From a virus, in IMG/VR virus record IMGVR_UViG_3300027976_000183, positions 1 to 26,470 of that record: DNA of 26,470 bases; one strand, given 5' to 3'. A program made the translations under genes and the position numbers. Each line of letters begins with the position of its first letter. The first letter of the stretch is position 1. Below the pieces are notes generated by a model. It saw only the letters and a program-made list of their open reading frames with translations, was not told the DNA's origin and ran no database searches. Shown here one piece after another: positions 14,406-21,555 of the stretch.

Positions 14406-14419
14406 CGAGAGGGTAGATC

Positions 14420-15310
14420 ATGAGTGTAACTTTACTAGCAGACGTTCAAAACCAGGTCCAAGCTTTCTGGTCTCCAGTCTTTATGGACCAATTGAAGGAA
14501 AATACTTTGTTGCCTTCACTGGTTAACAAAGCATACCAAGGCGAAATCAAAGCGTACGGCGACCGAGTTCGCGTATCCCAAGTTAACCGACCAACCGCGC
14601 AACGCCGCACTGTTGGATCAAATCACGAAGTGTTTCAAACTCAGACTTTGAGCACTAGCAACATCGACATCGTAGCTGACCAGGTAATTTCTGCCGGTTA
14701 CGAGTTTGATGATTTGGCGCAACTCCAGTCTCAAATCGGACAGCAAGATTCTAAAATCCGTCAAGGTCTTATGGAAGCTGTTGAGATCGAACTCAACAAA
14801 TATCTTTACAGCTTGGTTTTGCCTTCCTCTGCATCACCTGCTCACAGACTTTCAGGCGTAACTGATTTCAACGCGAGCCAAGTTAACAATGTCCGCAAGC
14901 TTGCTAGCCAAGCAAAATGGGCAAAGGACGGCGGCTGGTGGTTGCTTGCTGATCCAAGTTACATGACCGACCTTTTAAACGCTCAAACCCTGACATCTGC
15001 CGACTTTGTTGGCGGCGAATCACCAGTTATCGGCGGCCAGATGGCTCGTCAACGTTTCGGCTTTAACATGCTCGAGGATAACTCTTTAAGCGCTACTGTT
15101 AAGCCTTCTTTCATAACTGGCTCAGAAGATATGGCACTCGCTTTTCATCCTGATTTTATGCATCTTGTTATGCAAGCAATGCCGGAAATCAAAGTCTCTG
15201 ACCTACACAGCAACAAACAATTCGGATACGTTATCTCTATCCGTTTGATTGTCGGCGCTAAGGCTGGAATTGACGGCGCGAACAAGTGTGTCGCTATCTA
15301 TAACTCTTAA
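14420..15310 (+). CDS. Major capsid protein
   Basis: A 296-residue protein following the scaffold by 14 bases, with GAGAGGG ahead of ATG 14420. The N-terminal arm (MSVTLLADVQNQVQAFWSPV, then KENTLLPSLVNKAYQGEIKAYGDRVRV) and the later ISAGYEFDDLAQLQS spine-helix region look like HK97-fold coat proteins of the P22/T7-like coat group with an N-terminal arm and E-loop. There is a C-terminal strand series ending YVISIRLIVGAKAGIDGANKC. It has no visible delta domain or cleavage site. Codon use is noticeably cleaner than neighbouring genes, as often seen in abundant structural proteins. The function call rests on position and fold pattern. Confidence 0.85.
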   Translation: MSVTLLADVQNQVQAFWSPVFMDQLKENTLLPSLVNKAYQGEIKAYGDRVRVSQVNRPTAQRRTVGSNHEVFQTQTLSTSNIDIVADQVISAGYEFDDLAQLQSQIGQQDSKIRQGLMEAVEIELNKYLYSLVLPSSASPAHRLSGVTDFNASQVNNVRKLASQAKWAKDGGWWLLADPSYMTDLLNAQTLTSADFVGGESPVIGGQMARQRFGFNMLEDNSLSATVKPSFITGSEDMALAFHPDFMHLVMQAMPEIKVSDLHSNKQFGYVISIRLIVGAKAGIDGANKCVAIYNS

Positions 15311-15321
15311 GGATTAACTTA

Positions 15322-15531
15322 ATGGAATTTCTAGGCGATAGCTTAAGCGAGAATAAAAACATAGAGCATCTTTCAGGTTCTTCTCCGGAAGATTTGAAGG
15401 CTCAGCTAAGGCAGATCAAACTGCCTTACCGGATAGTCTCTATTTACTCTCAAGGCGGCGCACATATCGCTTGGATTATTCCGACACTTCCGATCAAGAA
15501 AGTTTCTAAAAACACATTAAAGGAGAATTGA
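15322..15531 (+). CDS. Small protein between capsid and decoration genes
   Basis: A 69-residue protein with ribosome site TAAGGA before ATG 15322, 11 bases after the capsid stop. An acidic, serine-rich N-terminal part leads into EDLKAQLRQIKLPYRIVSIY and a short strand pair (GGAHIAWIIPTLPIKK). The pattern of a helix followed by two strands recurs in small phage proteins, but I cannot name a family or function. Its place in the capsid operon suggests a minor virion or assembly role. Confidence 0.6.
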   Translation: MEFLGDSLSENKNIEHLSGSSPEDLKAQLRQIKLPYRIVSIYSQGGAHIAWIIPTLPIKKVSKNTLKEN

Positions 15532-15532
15532 T

Positions 15533-15961
15533 ATGCCAGTAGTAAGAGAATATACATCTGAGAAGCCAGGGTTTCCAAACCAACTAGAGTACCTGCGAGT
15601 CTCTTATGACTTTGCAGCCGATACCGGCGCGGTTGGCGTTTATGATCTGATGATCGCAAGCTCACGCATTTTGATTGTTCACGCACATTTGACAGTTAAA
15701 GCTGCATGTACATCCGGCGGTTCTGCAACTGTTATCTACGGCATAACCGGTGCAACATCGCGCTTTATGAACGTAACTCAGGGCGCGGTTGCAAACCTAA
15801 CAGCTAACGCAACTATCCTGCCTCTACCGGTCGAAGGCGCGCCAAACGTGTTGCCTACTCCGATCATAATGGCAGTAAACGACAAGTTGCTGATGACTGT
15901 TGCAACGGCAGCACTTACAGCAGGTCGAATCGAATTCGTTATTGGTTACATTAAACCGTAA
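15533..15961 (+). CDS. Probable capsid decoration protein
   Basis: A 142-residue protein with a strong ribosome site (AAAGGAGA) before ATG 15533. It is rich in alanine, threonine and valine with regular strand patterns (GVYDLMIASSRILIVHAHLTV, then TVIYGITG and KLLMTVATAALTAGRIEFVIGYI) and no cysteine apart from one. This looks like an all-beta, exposed protein. A beta-rich protein of this size directly after the major capsid gene, followed by a terminator, is typical of a head decoration or cement protein. No family signature was recognised, so the role is inferred from position. Confidence 0.55.
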   Translation: MPVVREYTSEKPGFPNQLEYLRVSYDFAADTGAVGVYDLMIASSRILIVHAHLTVKAACTSGGSATVIYGITGATSRFMNVTQGAVANLTANATILPLPVEGAPNVLPTPIIMAVNDKLLMTVATAALTAGRIEFVIGYIKP

Positions 15962-15973
15962 TCAGTTGGTGAG

Positions 15974-16021
15974 AGGTTAGCTAGTAATTGCCGATGGGGG
16001 TTTATTAGCTAACCTTTTATT
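15974..16021 (+). terminator. Factor-independent terminator after the capsid genes
   Basis: Left arm AGGTTAGCTAGTAA (15974-15987) pairs with TTATTAGCTAACCT (16002-16015) over 14 bp with a single G-T pair. The loop is 14 bases and a T-rich run (TTTATTT) follows. The strong stem between the decoration gene and the connector gene probably sets capsid transcript levels above those of the following genes. Confidence 0.75.
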
Positions 16022-16176
16022 TAAGTCGCTTCTTGACCAGAATATCAACCTCTGATTTATGCTAAAGCTGCACTCGAAACAGTGGGCAATCCATTTAACG
16101 GCGCAACAATCGTTAGTGACATGCCCGATTTACCGTAAAAAACAATCATTAAATATAATAAAAAACGGTGAGGCAA
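16022..16176. other. Spacer with a short open remnant, no gene called
   Basis: About 155 bp between the terminator and the connector gene. The frame from 16037 to 16138 is open for 33 codons with phage-like codon use (reading KAALETVGNPFNGATIVSDM in its middle) and a TAA stop, but it has no start codon with a ribosome site. It could be the tail of a decayed gene. The last 30 bases are A-rich and lead into the ribosome site of the connector gene. No promoter was clearly recognised. Confidence 0.35.
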
Positions 16177-17031
16177 ATGAACAGAAAACAGCGATTAATC
16201 TGGGATGATAACGGTACGAAGAAAGATATATCTCGGTCTTTAAATGATTTTAGAGCATCTAGTAATGTTGTATTTGACTACAAGGCAGCAACGGATACGC
16301 TCTATATCGGGACAGAATTACCGTTTAATTGCCGCTATTTTAAAATCGGTACAGTTAACGACCTCGCTTCCACTGTCTCTATCGCCGTATGGGACGGATC
16401 ACAGTGGACCGCTACCAAGGACTTGGTAGATGAAACGAAAACCAGCTTTTCCACCAGCACAACACTTGCACAATCTGGAATGATTTCCTTCGCACTTGAC
16501 CAGGATAACCGTGGTTGGGGAGTGGAGCAAGATTCGCACGATATCCCGGCACTATCGAGCGTTTATATTTATGATCTCTACTGGTCGCGCTGGACTTTTT
16601 CAGCAGACTTAAACCCGCTTACTTCCCTGGCCTACATCGGCAACTTGTACAGTACGGACAATGACCTTCACACATTTTACCCTGACCTTCGCAACGTCGA
16701 TCTAATGGACGCCTTCGAGACCGGTAAAACCGACTGGTTAGAGCAAGGCTTTTCCGCTGCCGAGGCGGTAGAAAGAGAGCTAAGGAAAAAGAATATAATC
16801 ATGCGGCGTGAACAGCTCTTTGACTGGTCTCTGCTACTTGAAGCCAGCGTACATAAAACAGCAGAAATTATTTACGGCGGGCTAGGTTCAGCGTATAGTG
16901 AGGCTAAGAAACTCGCATCGGCAGAATTTATCAAGGCAGTTGATCTCAAGTATTTTGAGACTGACAGAGACGGAAACGGCTTTATTTCGCCGCAAGAAAA
17001 AAGACATGCTCAAACATTTTTTACCAGGTAA
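16177..17031 (+). CDS. Head-tail connector-like protein with C-terminal EF-hand
   Basis: About 284 residues from ATG 16177, which follows GAGG at close spacing; GTG 16168 is the alternative. Residues 1-150 are strand-rich with WDGSQWTATKDLVDET and LAQSGMISFALD, a domain that recurs in phage connector or adaptor proteins. Residues 160-255 are helical, with repeated small helices (DLMDAFETGKTDWLEQGF, EREL, EASVHKTAEII). The C-terminus ends DLKYFETDRDGNGFISPQEKR: DRDGNGFISPQE fits the 12-residue calcium-binding EF-hand loop exactly (D at 1 and 3, N at 5, G at 6, I at 8, E at 12). It sits between the head genes and the tail terminator, where head-tail adaptors are encoded. Calcium binding is predicted from the motif only. 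Confidence 0.6.
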   Translation: MNRKQRLIWDDNGTKKDISRSLNDFRASSNVVFDYKAATDTLYIGTELPFNCRYFKIGTVNDLASTVSIAVWDGSQWTATKDLVDETKTSFSTSTTLAQSGMISFALDQDNRGWGVEQDSHDIPALSSVYIYDLYWSRWTFSADLNPLTSLAYIGNLYSTDNDLHTFYPDLRNVDLMDAFETGKTDWLEQGFSAAEAVERELRKKNIIMRREQLFDWSLLLEASVHKTAEIIYGGLGSAYSEAKKLASAEFIKAVDLKYFETDRDGNGFISPQEKRHAQTFFTR

Positions 17032-17034
17032 TTG

Positions 17035-17490
17035 ATGAGTAAAATAACAGATATCAGAAATGAGTTTGAAACGGTTATTAAGTCCGTTCTTACCTCATCG
17101 CGTCAAATAGCTAACCCATACGAGATAGAAAAGACTGCAAACGTAATTCTAAAAAACGGTTTCGGTATTGCCTTTGGACCTGGAACTAATACCGAGCGTC
17201 AACTTAGCTGCCAGTTATCTATAGACCGCGAGATAGCGATCATAATCACTAGGCAAGTATCAGCTACCGAGCACGATACCGCACGTCGGGAAGAAATAGA
17301 AAAAGATATTTTAGAAGACCAGTTTCAAGTTATCAGAGCGATTGAACGCGATCCAAGCTTAAATAATAAAGCCGCACGCGCAAGATATACATCGGACAAT
17401 GGACTTGAATATTTATTGTTGGAAAATTCCAGGTACTTTGTTTTGCAGTCAAACTTTGCTTTCGAGTATTTCGAAGATTTAACACCTTAG
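17035..17490 (+). CDS. Tail terminator-like protein
   Basis: About 151 residues from ATG 17035; CAGG lies 6 bases upstream, and a TTG just before is less likely. The sequence begins with a helix (KITDIRNEFETVIKSVLTSS), then NPYEIEKTANVILKNGFGIAFGP, strands with REIAIIITRQV, a helix (EEIEKDILEDQFQVIRAIE) and a last strand (ARYTSDNGLEYL, then FVLQSNFAFEY). This alternation and size suit the tail-terminator family (like lambda gpU), which caps the tube and joins it to the head. It is encoded directly between the connector and the tail tube gene, the expected position. No single signature motif was found, so confidence is moderate. Confidence 0.6.
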   Translation: MSKITDIRNEFETVIKSVLTSSRQIANPYEIEKTANVILKNGFGIAFGPGTNTERQLSCQLSIDREIAIIITRQVSATEHDTARREEIEKDILEDQFQVIRAIERDPSLNNKAARARYTSDNGLEYLLLENSRYFVLQSNFAFEYFEDLTP

Positions 17491-17500
17491 GAGAATATAA

Positions 17501-19015
17501 ATGTCTACTATTTCCAGCAGAAATTCGGTACTAGGCGTAGTCACTGAGGTAACTCAAAATCTGTTGAGAGCGCCGCAAGCTGCAACGGACTACGTTCCTC
17601 TACAAGATGACTTCGCTATTGAGCCAAACTTCGATCAGATCGAAAACCTAGAAATTAAATCATCTATCGGTATGGCAGCGTCTATTCAAGGCGGCGAAAA
17701 TCCTACCGCTTCGCTTTCTTTTTATCTAAAAGGTAGCGGCGTCGAAGGCACTGAACCCCAGTGGGGAGATATCGCCGAATCTTTTTTCGGTACTCAGACA
17801 ATTGAAGGCACTCAGAGATCAACAGCGGCAGCTTCTACAGCTTCGCTCATAAAAGTAACAGGTGCGGCTTCTTTGGTTGGCCAGGGTTACGGTATGCTCA
17901 TCAAAGATCCGGTCAACGGGTTTCGCGTAAGAGTGGTTCACAGCGTAGCAACAGACGACATTACTCCTTCATTTAATTTACCTAACGCACCTGGAACAGC
18001 GGTCGGACTTGGTAGACCGGTCTACTGGACACCTGCAAACTCTTTGCATAAGAGCCTGTCTCTTTGGTGGTACGGCGGTAACGGCGGCGCGGTTCAGGCT
18101 GTTTCCGGCGCTTTGATTAACGACTTTAGTTTCTCTCTAACGGCTAACGAAGCGGTTAACGCGACTGCCTCATTTGAGGCGCTTGCATTTTTCTTTGATC
18201 CAATTTTTATCTCTCCCACTCAGACATTTATCGACTTCACAAATGACGACGGTACATTTGCTGCCGCTGTTGCTTCCAAGTGGTACAAAGACCCTCACGA
18301 GTTAGCAGAAGCGGTTACTACTGGAATGAACGCTGCAAGTGTAGGTGAAACTCACTCATGCACATACGTTGACGCGACTGGCAGGTACTTGATCACTTCT
18401 ACGGGTGCGGTTTTATCCCTGCTCTGGAATACCGGCGTAAATGCGGCCAACAGCGTTGGCACTAAGCTAGGGTTTCTAGTCGCTGCCGACGATACAGGCG
18501 CAGCTCCCGCGACTGGTTACACTTCTGACAACGCTCAGTCATATGCAGCGCCGCATACGCCTTCATTTGATCCAAGTCAGTCGATCATTGCTAAGAATCA
18601 GGAAGTTATGATTGGTAATCAAACTGATTTTGCTTGCTTTAACCCTTCTGAAGTTAGCGTTACACTCTCAAACGGCGTGAGAAAAATCGAAGATATTTGC
18701 TCTGAATCTGGTCGAAGTGCTGCAATTATCAATAGCCGAGAAGCTGAGATAACTGTTACCGCACTTCTTACTCAGTACGATGCTAAGCAGATGGCGCGGT
18801 TTAGAAAAGGCGATGCTATCCGTTTCCAAACCACTATGGGAGCGAAACTAGGCGGCAACTGGCTACCTGGCTCAGTGGTTTACTCTTACGCACCGCAATC
18901 TAAAATCACTTCGATCATGATTACAAACGATGACGGTTTAGTTTCTCTTGAGATGACTTTACAGCCGTTTGTATCTGACACTGGAACGCCTGAATTTTAC
19001 CTAGGCCAGCTATAA
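17501..19015 (+). CDS. Major tail tube protein with an internal extra domain
   Basis: A 504-residue protein with ribosome site TAGGAGA before ATG 17501. It resembles phage tail tube proteins: an N-terminal arm (SSRNSVLGVVTEVTQNLLRA), IGMAASIQGGENPTASLSF, and a C-terminal half with EVSVTLSNGVRKIEDICSESG, MARFRKGDAIRFQTTMG and LVSLEMTLQPFVSDTGTPEFY. It is long for a tube protein (usually about 150-250 residues). The extra length includes a domain around residues 240-335 that resembles a segment of the distal tail protein encoded at 21552. Such insertions often decorate the tail surface. Position before the chaperones and tape measure is canonical. Confidence 0.75.
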   Translation: MSTISSRNSVLGVVTEVTQNLLRAPQAATDYVPLQDDFAIEPNFDQIENLEIKSSIGMAASIQGGENPTASLSFYLKGSGVEGTEPQWGDIAESFFGTQTIEGTQRSTAAASTASLIKVTGAASLVGQGYGMLIKDPVNGFRVRVVHSVATDDITPSFNLPNAPGTAVGLGRPVYWTPANSLHKSLSLWWYGGNGGAVQAVSGALINDFSFSLTANEAVNATASFEALAFFFDPIFISPTQTFIDFTNDDGTFAAAVASKWYKDPHELAEAVTTGMNAASVGETHSCTYVDATGRYLITSTGAVLSLLWNTGVNAANSVGTKLGFLVAADDTGAAPATGYTSDNAQSYAAPHTPSFDPSQSIIAKNQEVMIGNQTDFACFNPSEVSVTLSNGVRKIEDICSESGRSAAIINSREAEITVTALLTQYDAKQMARFRKGDAIRFQTTMGAKLGGNWLPGSVVYSYAPQSKITSIMITNDDGLVSLEMTLQPFVSDTGTPEFYLGQL

Positions 19016-19080
19016 AAAAAGAGTTTTGACTAGTTTCTCTTTAAAAAACTAGCTGATATCCAAATATTTACGGAGATATA
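19016..19080. other. Short spacer with a weak hairpin
   Basis: Sixty-five bases between the tail tube and chaperone genes. CTAGTTT (19030-19036) and AAACTAG (19046-19052) form a 7-bp A+T-rich dyad, without a T run after it, so it is not called a terminator. It could trim or stabilise the tail tube message. The ribosome site ACGGAGAT precedes the next ATG. Confidence 0.35.
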
Positions 19081-19473
19081 ATGCGACCGACTAAAAAGTT
19101 TACGCCTTCGATTTGTTCTGAAGGAAAATATGAAGGATACGTTATTTTAAACGTCCCAACATATGACGAACGAAACGATTTCTTTTTCATTGCTGATTAC
19201 GATATGGAAAAAAGCATCGAAGGCGTGGAAATGTCTGAAGCTGAAAAAGATGCACTCACTCTGAAAAAAACCAAAGCACGTATAAAAAATATCAAAGACC
19301 AGTTACCAGCTTGGATAGTGGAAATTAATATAAAAAGAATCGATGACGGTTTTATATTCGATAGCTACGAATCTGTTAAGTACGATTCTGAGGTCGGCGC
19401 ACTCGGTCAGGAAATGATTAACGAATTGATCGGGAAGTTTCGTTACGGAAACCCGCTGTTGCAGCCGAGTTAA
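19081..19473 (+). CDS. Tail assembly chaperone (lambda gpG-like, short form)
   Basis: A 130-residue protein with ribosome site CGGAGAT before ATG 19081. It starts with strand-rich residues (KYEGYVILNVPTYDERNDF), has an acidic helical middle (SEAEKDALTLKKTKARIKN) and ends PLLQPS at TAA 19471. Position between the tail tube and tape measure genes is that of the lambda G chaperone family, and the last codons contain a slippery AAACCCG that allows a -1 shift into the following frame. Most ribosomes should make this short form. The chaperone is expected to hold tube subunits and the tape measure during tail assembly and to be absent from the finished virion. The function is inferred from position and the frameshift. 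Confidence 0.8.
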   Translation: MRPTKKFTPSICSEGKYEGYVILNVPTYDERNDFFFIADYDMEKSIEGVEMSEAEKDALTLKKTKARIKNIKDQLPAWIVEINIKRIDDGFIFDSYESVKYDSEVGALGQEMINELIGKFRYGNPLLQPS

Positions 19474-19493
19474 GGCGGGCGGCGGCTGCAATA
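19449..19493 (+). promoter_or_regulatory. Programmed -1 frameshift site with downstream stem-loop
   Basis: AAACCCG at 19449-19455 is a canonical X-XXY-YYZ heptamer in the correct register (codons AAC and CCG). It is followed after one base by a stem: 19457-19467 pairs with 19483-19493 over 11 bp, nine of them perfect Watson-Crick (TTGCAGCCG with CGGCTGCAA), around a 15-base loop. The short product stop TAA (19471-19473) lies in that loop. Slippery site, structure and the open frame beyond give the full signal expected for the lambda G-T type shift. Confidence 0.85.
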
Positions 19494-19691
19494 TTTCGAG
19501 GCCACACATACGATAGTCCGATGAATTTAATTATTCATGATTACTGCTCAAGAAAAAGATTAGCAAGCTTAGGGTTTACTTCGGACCTGGCACTGTTAAG
19601 CGCTGATAACGCTGACGCCTTTATAGCGATAGATTTAAAGCTGCAAGAAATCCAACAAGAGAAGGCCAAGAAAGGTAAGCGAAATGTCTAA
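19455..19691 (+). CDS. Frameshift extension of the tail assembly chaperone (gpGT-like)
   Basis: After slipping back one base at AAACCCG the ribosome reads 78 more codons to TAA 19689-19691, giving a fusion of 125 plus 78, or 203 residues. The extension starts AVAAELRRAAAAIFRGHTYD and is clearly protein-like, with HDYCSRKRLASLGFTSDLAL and an acidic-basic helical tail ending KKGKRNV. There is no good independent ribosome site before the internal ATG 19521, which argues that the region is made only as the fusion. The extension overlaps the tape measure start by 8 bases. The G-T fusion in lambda contacts the tape measure and recruits tube subunits; the same is inferred here. Confidence 0.8.
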   Translation, partial: AVAAELRRAAAAIFRGHTYDSPMNLIIHDYCSRKRLASLGFTSDLALLSADNADAFIAIDLKLQEIQQEKAKKGKRNV

Positions 19692-21555
19692 TAAAGCAGT
19701 CTTAGAAGTCGAAGTAGTTACCGAAGGCGCGAAAAAGTCTCTCAAGGATTTCGAATCTAAAGCCGGTGATATGGGAAAAAATGTCGGCTCGGCTTTTACT
19801 TTTTTAAAAGTGGCAGCGGCGGCAGCGGTAGCAGTATTTGCAAGTAAACAAGTAATCGACTTTTTCGAATCTGGTATAGAAGCCGCTGTTATGCAGGAAC
19901 AGGCTATGGCTTCGCTTGCTCAACAGTTAAAAGCAACGGGCAGTTTTTCCAACAAGGCGATGACCGATTTTGCTGCCTTCGCTGACCAGATGGAATTAAC
20001 AACTACTCACGGCGATGATTTAATTATCAGTCAACTAGCTGTTGCTAAGGCAATGGGACTTACTAACTCACAGTCACAAGATCTCGTGAGAGCGGCAACA
20101 GAATTATCTGCCGTTACGGGAGATAGTTTAGCTACCTCAGTTGAAGCACTTGGTAAAACCTATGAAGGCATTACTGGTCGATCACCCGTTTTGAGAGAAG
20201 CATTAAGGGGTATTACCAAAGAAGCGCTAGCCAGCGGTGCGGGCATAAGGGCTGTACAGGCAGCACTCGGCGGTTCAGCAGAGGCTCAGATCAACACATA
20301 TGCAGGTTCTATAAAGCAAGCAGAAAACGCTTTCGGTAATTTACAAGAATCATTCGGCAAGATTATTATTGAAAATCCTGCTTTGCTTGCAACTATAAAA
20401 GCGGTCACAGATATTTTCGTAAAGATGCAAGCTGAAGTTAATGAAAACGAAAAATCATTAAGCGACTTCGTTACCCTTGGAGTAGAAGTATTAGCCTTTA
20501 GTCTTACCGCTGCCATGCCTATTTTGGGTTTTACCATAAGAGCGTTCCAGGGGTTATCTAATGCAGCAAGCGTTCTGGTGTTGGGTATGCTTGAATTAAA
20601 CAGGCTCTCAACTAAGCTTGACGCTGCACTGTTTGGCGGCGAAGCGGCTAAGGCGGCAGCAGTAAAAGCTGAGGCGGCCTCTGAAAAATTCGGGATGTTT
20701 TTTGCGAATAATGTTGAAGCGCAAGAAAAATTCAATCTTGGTTTTAAATCCCTACAAGATAAGGTAGACGGTGCCGCTCTTAAAATAGCTGAGGCAGATA
20801 ACGCAACAGCTACATCTTCTAGGGCTTCCACGTCCGAAAGGGCTAAGAATTACGGACGGGACGCCGAGGCTTCAAAGGGTAGAGAAGCCGCAATCAAATC
20901 CTTTTCAACACTTGAAGGCGTTTTAGGCGGCGAATCATCCAAGGTATTTAAGAAGTGGACCGATCAAAAACTAGAGCAGTTAAATGAATCTAAAAAAGTT
21001 GATGCGGGCATAGGTACATCGGCTCAAAGTACATTACAAATAAAAACAACGGCAATTAAGCAATTTACAACTGATTACAAATCAGAACTATCCAAAATAA
21101 AAATAAGTGAAGATGCAGCAAATGCATCAAGTGTTAGCTCATTTAAAACCGCATATGCTGAAAAGGTTTCGACAACAAAAACGCAGCAGGCCGTTATAGC
21201 GCAAGAACAAAAACCAAAGGCGGGGAGCACTACCATAGCTCTAACCGGCAGTAGTCCCGGCTTTGCTCGCGGGTTAACAGAAGTACCAAGTGGGTTTCCT
21301 AACGATACATTTCCAGCGCGTCTTACCTCTGGTGAGCGGGTAGTAGATAGTAGTACAAACGGCGATCTAAAAGAATTTCTATCAAGCGCAGGCGGTGCGG
21401 GATTTGGTAATCAAGAAGCTATCGCACTACTCAGACAGATCGCAGCTAACATGGGTATGGCTAGTCCACAAACAATTGAGGTCACGATAGATAAGAAGGT
21501 TTTAGGCAGAACTATCCTTGATCTGAACAGAAGAAACGAGAGGGTTACGGTATGA
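19684..21555 (+). CDS. Tape measure protein
   Basis: A 623-residue protein, ATG 19684. An N-terminal segment (ESKAGDMGKNVGSAFTFLK) is followed by hydrophobic stretches at about residues 35-60 (AAAAAVAVFASKQVIDFFESG) and 262-300 (LAFSLTAAMPILGFTIRAF). Long helical, alanine-rich regions rich in K and E fill the middle. The C-terminus carries GFARGLTEVPSGFPNDTFPA, then ERVVDSSTNGDLKEFL, a motif of tape measure ends. It is the longest tail gene and directly follows the chaperones, as in other siphoviruses. At roughly 0.15 nm per residue, a tail of about 90 nm would be expected; that is a rule of thumb. It forms the ruler inside the tube and may enter the host membrane. Confidence 0.9.
   Translation: MSNKAVLEVEVVTEGAKKSLKDFESKAGDMGKNVGSAFTFLKVAAAAAVAVFASKQVIDFFESGIEAAVMQEQAMASLAQQLKATGSFSNKAMTDFAAFADQMELTTTHGDDLIISQLAVAKAMGLTNSQSQDLVRAATELSAVTGDSLATSVEALGKTYEGITGRSPVLREALRGITKEALASGAGIRAVQAALGGSAEAQINTYAGSIKQAENAFGNLQESFGKIIIENPALLATIKAVTDIFVKMQAEVNENEKSLSDFVTLGVEVLAFSLTAAMPILGFTIRAFQGLSNAASVLVLGMLELNRLSTKLDAALFGGEAAKAAAVKAEAASEKFGMFFANNVEAQEKFNLGFKSLQDKVDGAALKIAEADNATATSSRASTSERAKNYGRDAEASKGREAAIKSFSTLEGVLGGESSKVFKKWTDQKLEQLNESKKVDAGIGTSAQSTLQIKTTAIKQFTTDYKSELSKIKISEDAANASSVSSFKTAYAEKVSTTKTQQAVIAQEQKPKAGSTTIALTGSSPGFARGLTEVPSGFPNDTFPARLTSGERVVDSSTNGDLKEFLSSAGGAGFGNQEAIALLRQIAANMGMASPQTIEVTIDKKVLGRTILDLNRRNERVTV

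Noticed and set aside
19521-19691. Independent gene starting at ATG 19521
   Set aside because: No ribosome site precedes it, and the same frame is open and coding-like upstream to the slippery site, so the frameshift fusion explains it better.
20286-20831. Minus-strand frame of 181 codons inside the tape measure gene
   Set aside because: It is opposite an alanine-rich coding stretch with no ribosome site; it reads as serine- and alanine-rich shadow sequence.
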